This document shows, piece after piece, positions 63,560-64,000 of a DNA stretch of 64,000 nucleotides. How positions within the stretch are numbered: the stretch's first letter is position 1; each line of letters opens with the position of its first letter. The DNA is from Mycobacterium sp. D16Q13 (lineage in GTDB: Bacteria; Actinomycetota; Actinomycetes; Mycobacteriales; Mycobacteriaceae): assembly GCF_002013375.1 (NCBI RefSeq), contig NZ_MAEW01000001.1, forward strand, positions 124,001 to 188,000, written 5' to 3'. Under the pieces are notes generated by a model. The model was not told the origin of the DNA, searched no databases, and saw only the letters and a list, made by a program, of their open reading frames with translations. The position numbers were made by a program, and so were the translations under genes.

Positions 63560-64000
63560 ATGACGATTGATAGCACGCAATCTCGCCGCGGTTGGTTACC
63601 TTGGGCAACTACAATTGCAGTAGTGCTGATAGCCGCCACGGCATGCGCGGGCGGAACCTCGTCCCGCCTTTCGCGGGGCGCAGACGACGCTCCCGCCGCC
63701 CCCGCCGCCTCCACCTACACCCAGGCTCCGGCGGCCCCCATGCGCGACTCGATGCAACAGGCCCCGCAATACGGCCCGCCGACGGAGGCCAAACGGGACA
63801 TCGTCAAGACCGGGACCATGACGATCGTCGTGCCCAATCCTTCCGAAGCTGCCGACAAGGCGGCCGGGTTCGCCGAATCGGCCAATGGCCGGGTGGAGAG
63901 CCGCTCGGAGGATGCGGGATCTGGATCCGGCCGTGCACACACAGCCATCGTGCTGCGAGTACCCGCCGCCAAGCTTGACGGCGTTCTTCGCGATCTCAAG
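63560..64000 (+). CDS. DUF4349-type lipoprotein, 5' part (cut by window end)
   Basis: 147 codons are visible and the frame is open at the edge. Signal with lipobox-like AATAC (TTIAVVLIAATACAGG), then a Pro/Ala/Gln-rich linker and the beginning of DUF4349: DIVKTGTMTIVVPNPSEAADKAAGFAESANGRVESRSEDAGS and VLRVPAAKLDGVL. The domain normally leads to a coiled coil and a C-terminal membrane helix beyond the window. Divergent from the SDR gene with 68 bases between. Confidence 0.82.
   Translation, partial: MTIDSTQSRRGWLPWATTIAVVLIAATACAGGTSSRLSRGADDAPAAPAASTYTQAPAAPMRDSMQQAPQYGPPTEAKRDIVKTGTMTIVVPNPSEAADKAAGFAESANGRVESRSEDAGSGSGRAHTAIVLRVPAAKLDGVLRDLK

Overview
The window is a high-GC mycobacterial chromosome segment. 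Gene content and order (methylglucose lipopolysaccharide genes, serB2-ctaD-fecB, class Ib ribonucleotide reductase, sigK-rskA) match M. tuberculosis blocks Rv3030-Rv3057c and Rv0444c-Rv0449c. Accessory genes between them (long carboxylic acid reductase, MspA-like protein, BacA-like ABC transporter) and overall composition suggest a rapid grower of the Mycobacteroides abscessus/chelonae type. Species is inferred from recognised proteins, not from a marker gene. Rv names are used only to show the likely orthologue. No rRNA, tRNA, CRISPR array or insertion sequence was recognised.

Layout. 1-3.1 kb: end of an Rv3030-like methyltransferase, then GH57 and GT genes for polymethylated polysaccharide. 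3.2-14.4 kb: accessory block with carboxylic acid reductase, a secreted/MspA-like minus-strand cluster beside a LysR regulator, twin metal-dependent hydrolase paralogues, an ArsR-AHSA1 pair and an F420-type reductase. 14.3-28.4 kb: conserved backbone Rv3034c-Rv3044, interrupted by an EspR-like regulator and a yczE/MocR pair. 28.4-36.9 kb: small oxidoreductases, a TetR locus, an EamA exporter, a BacA-like transporter, adhC and a flavin monooxygenase. 36.9-38.4 kb: DUF3349 and nrdF2. 38.5-54.9 kb: an insertion relative to M. tuberculosis that contains the sigK-rskA lipid operon and a divergent photolyase operon. 54.9-57.7 kb: nrdHIE. 58.2-64 kb: NmrA, MFS, FMN reductase/TetR, ammonia-type nadE, SDR and a DUF4349 lipoprotein cut by the window end.

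The most interesting system is the SigK island. The minus operon (FAD oxidoreductase, DUF1365, UfaA1, DUF1295, SigK, RskA) overlaps by 4 bases at every junction and is preceded by a SigK-like promoter, CCATCC-N15-CCGAATA. A second copy with the same 15-base spacer points the other way, toward a cyclopropane synthase-family gene, a SOUL haem-binding protein, an SRPBCC/TIGR01777 fusion and a DNA photolyase, with tspO convergent. Fatty-acid modification, haem/porphyrin binding and photorepair under one redox-type sigma factor resemble the singlet-oxygen regulons of alphaproteobacteria. SigK keeps a cysteine pair spaced as in the M. tuberculosis redox-sensing SigK.

Other findings: paired NrdR boxes at both ribonucleotide reductase loci; operator palindromes touching start codons of ArsR, MocR and TetR genes; a truncated copy of a DUF5997 gene; a duplicated 5' end of an NmrA gene behind an MFS gene; and an orphan ORF preceded by a 5'-truncated partner.
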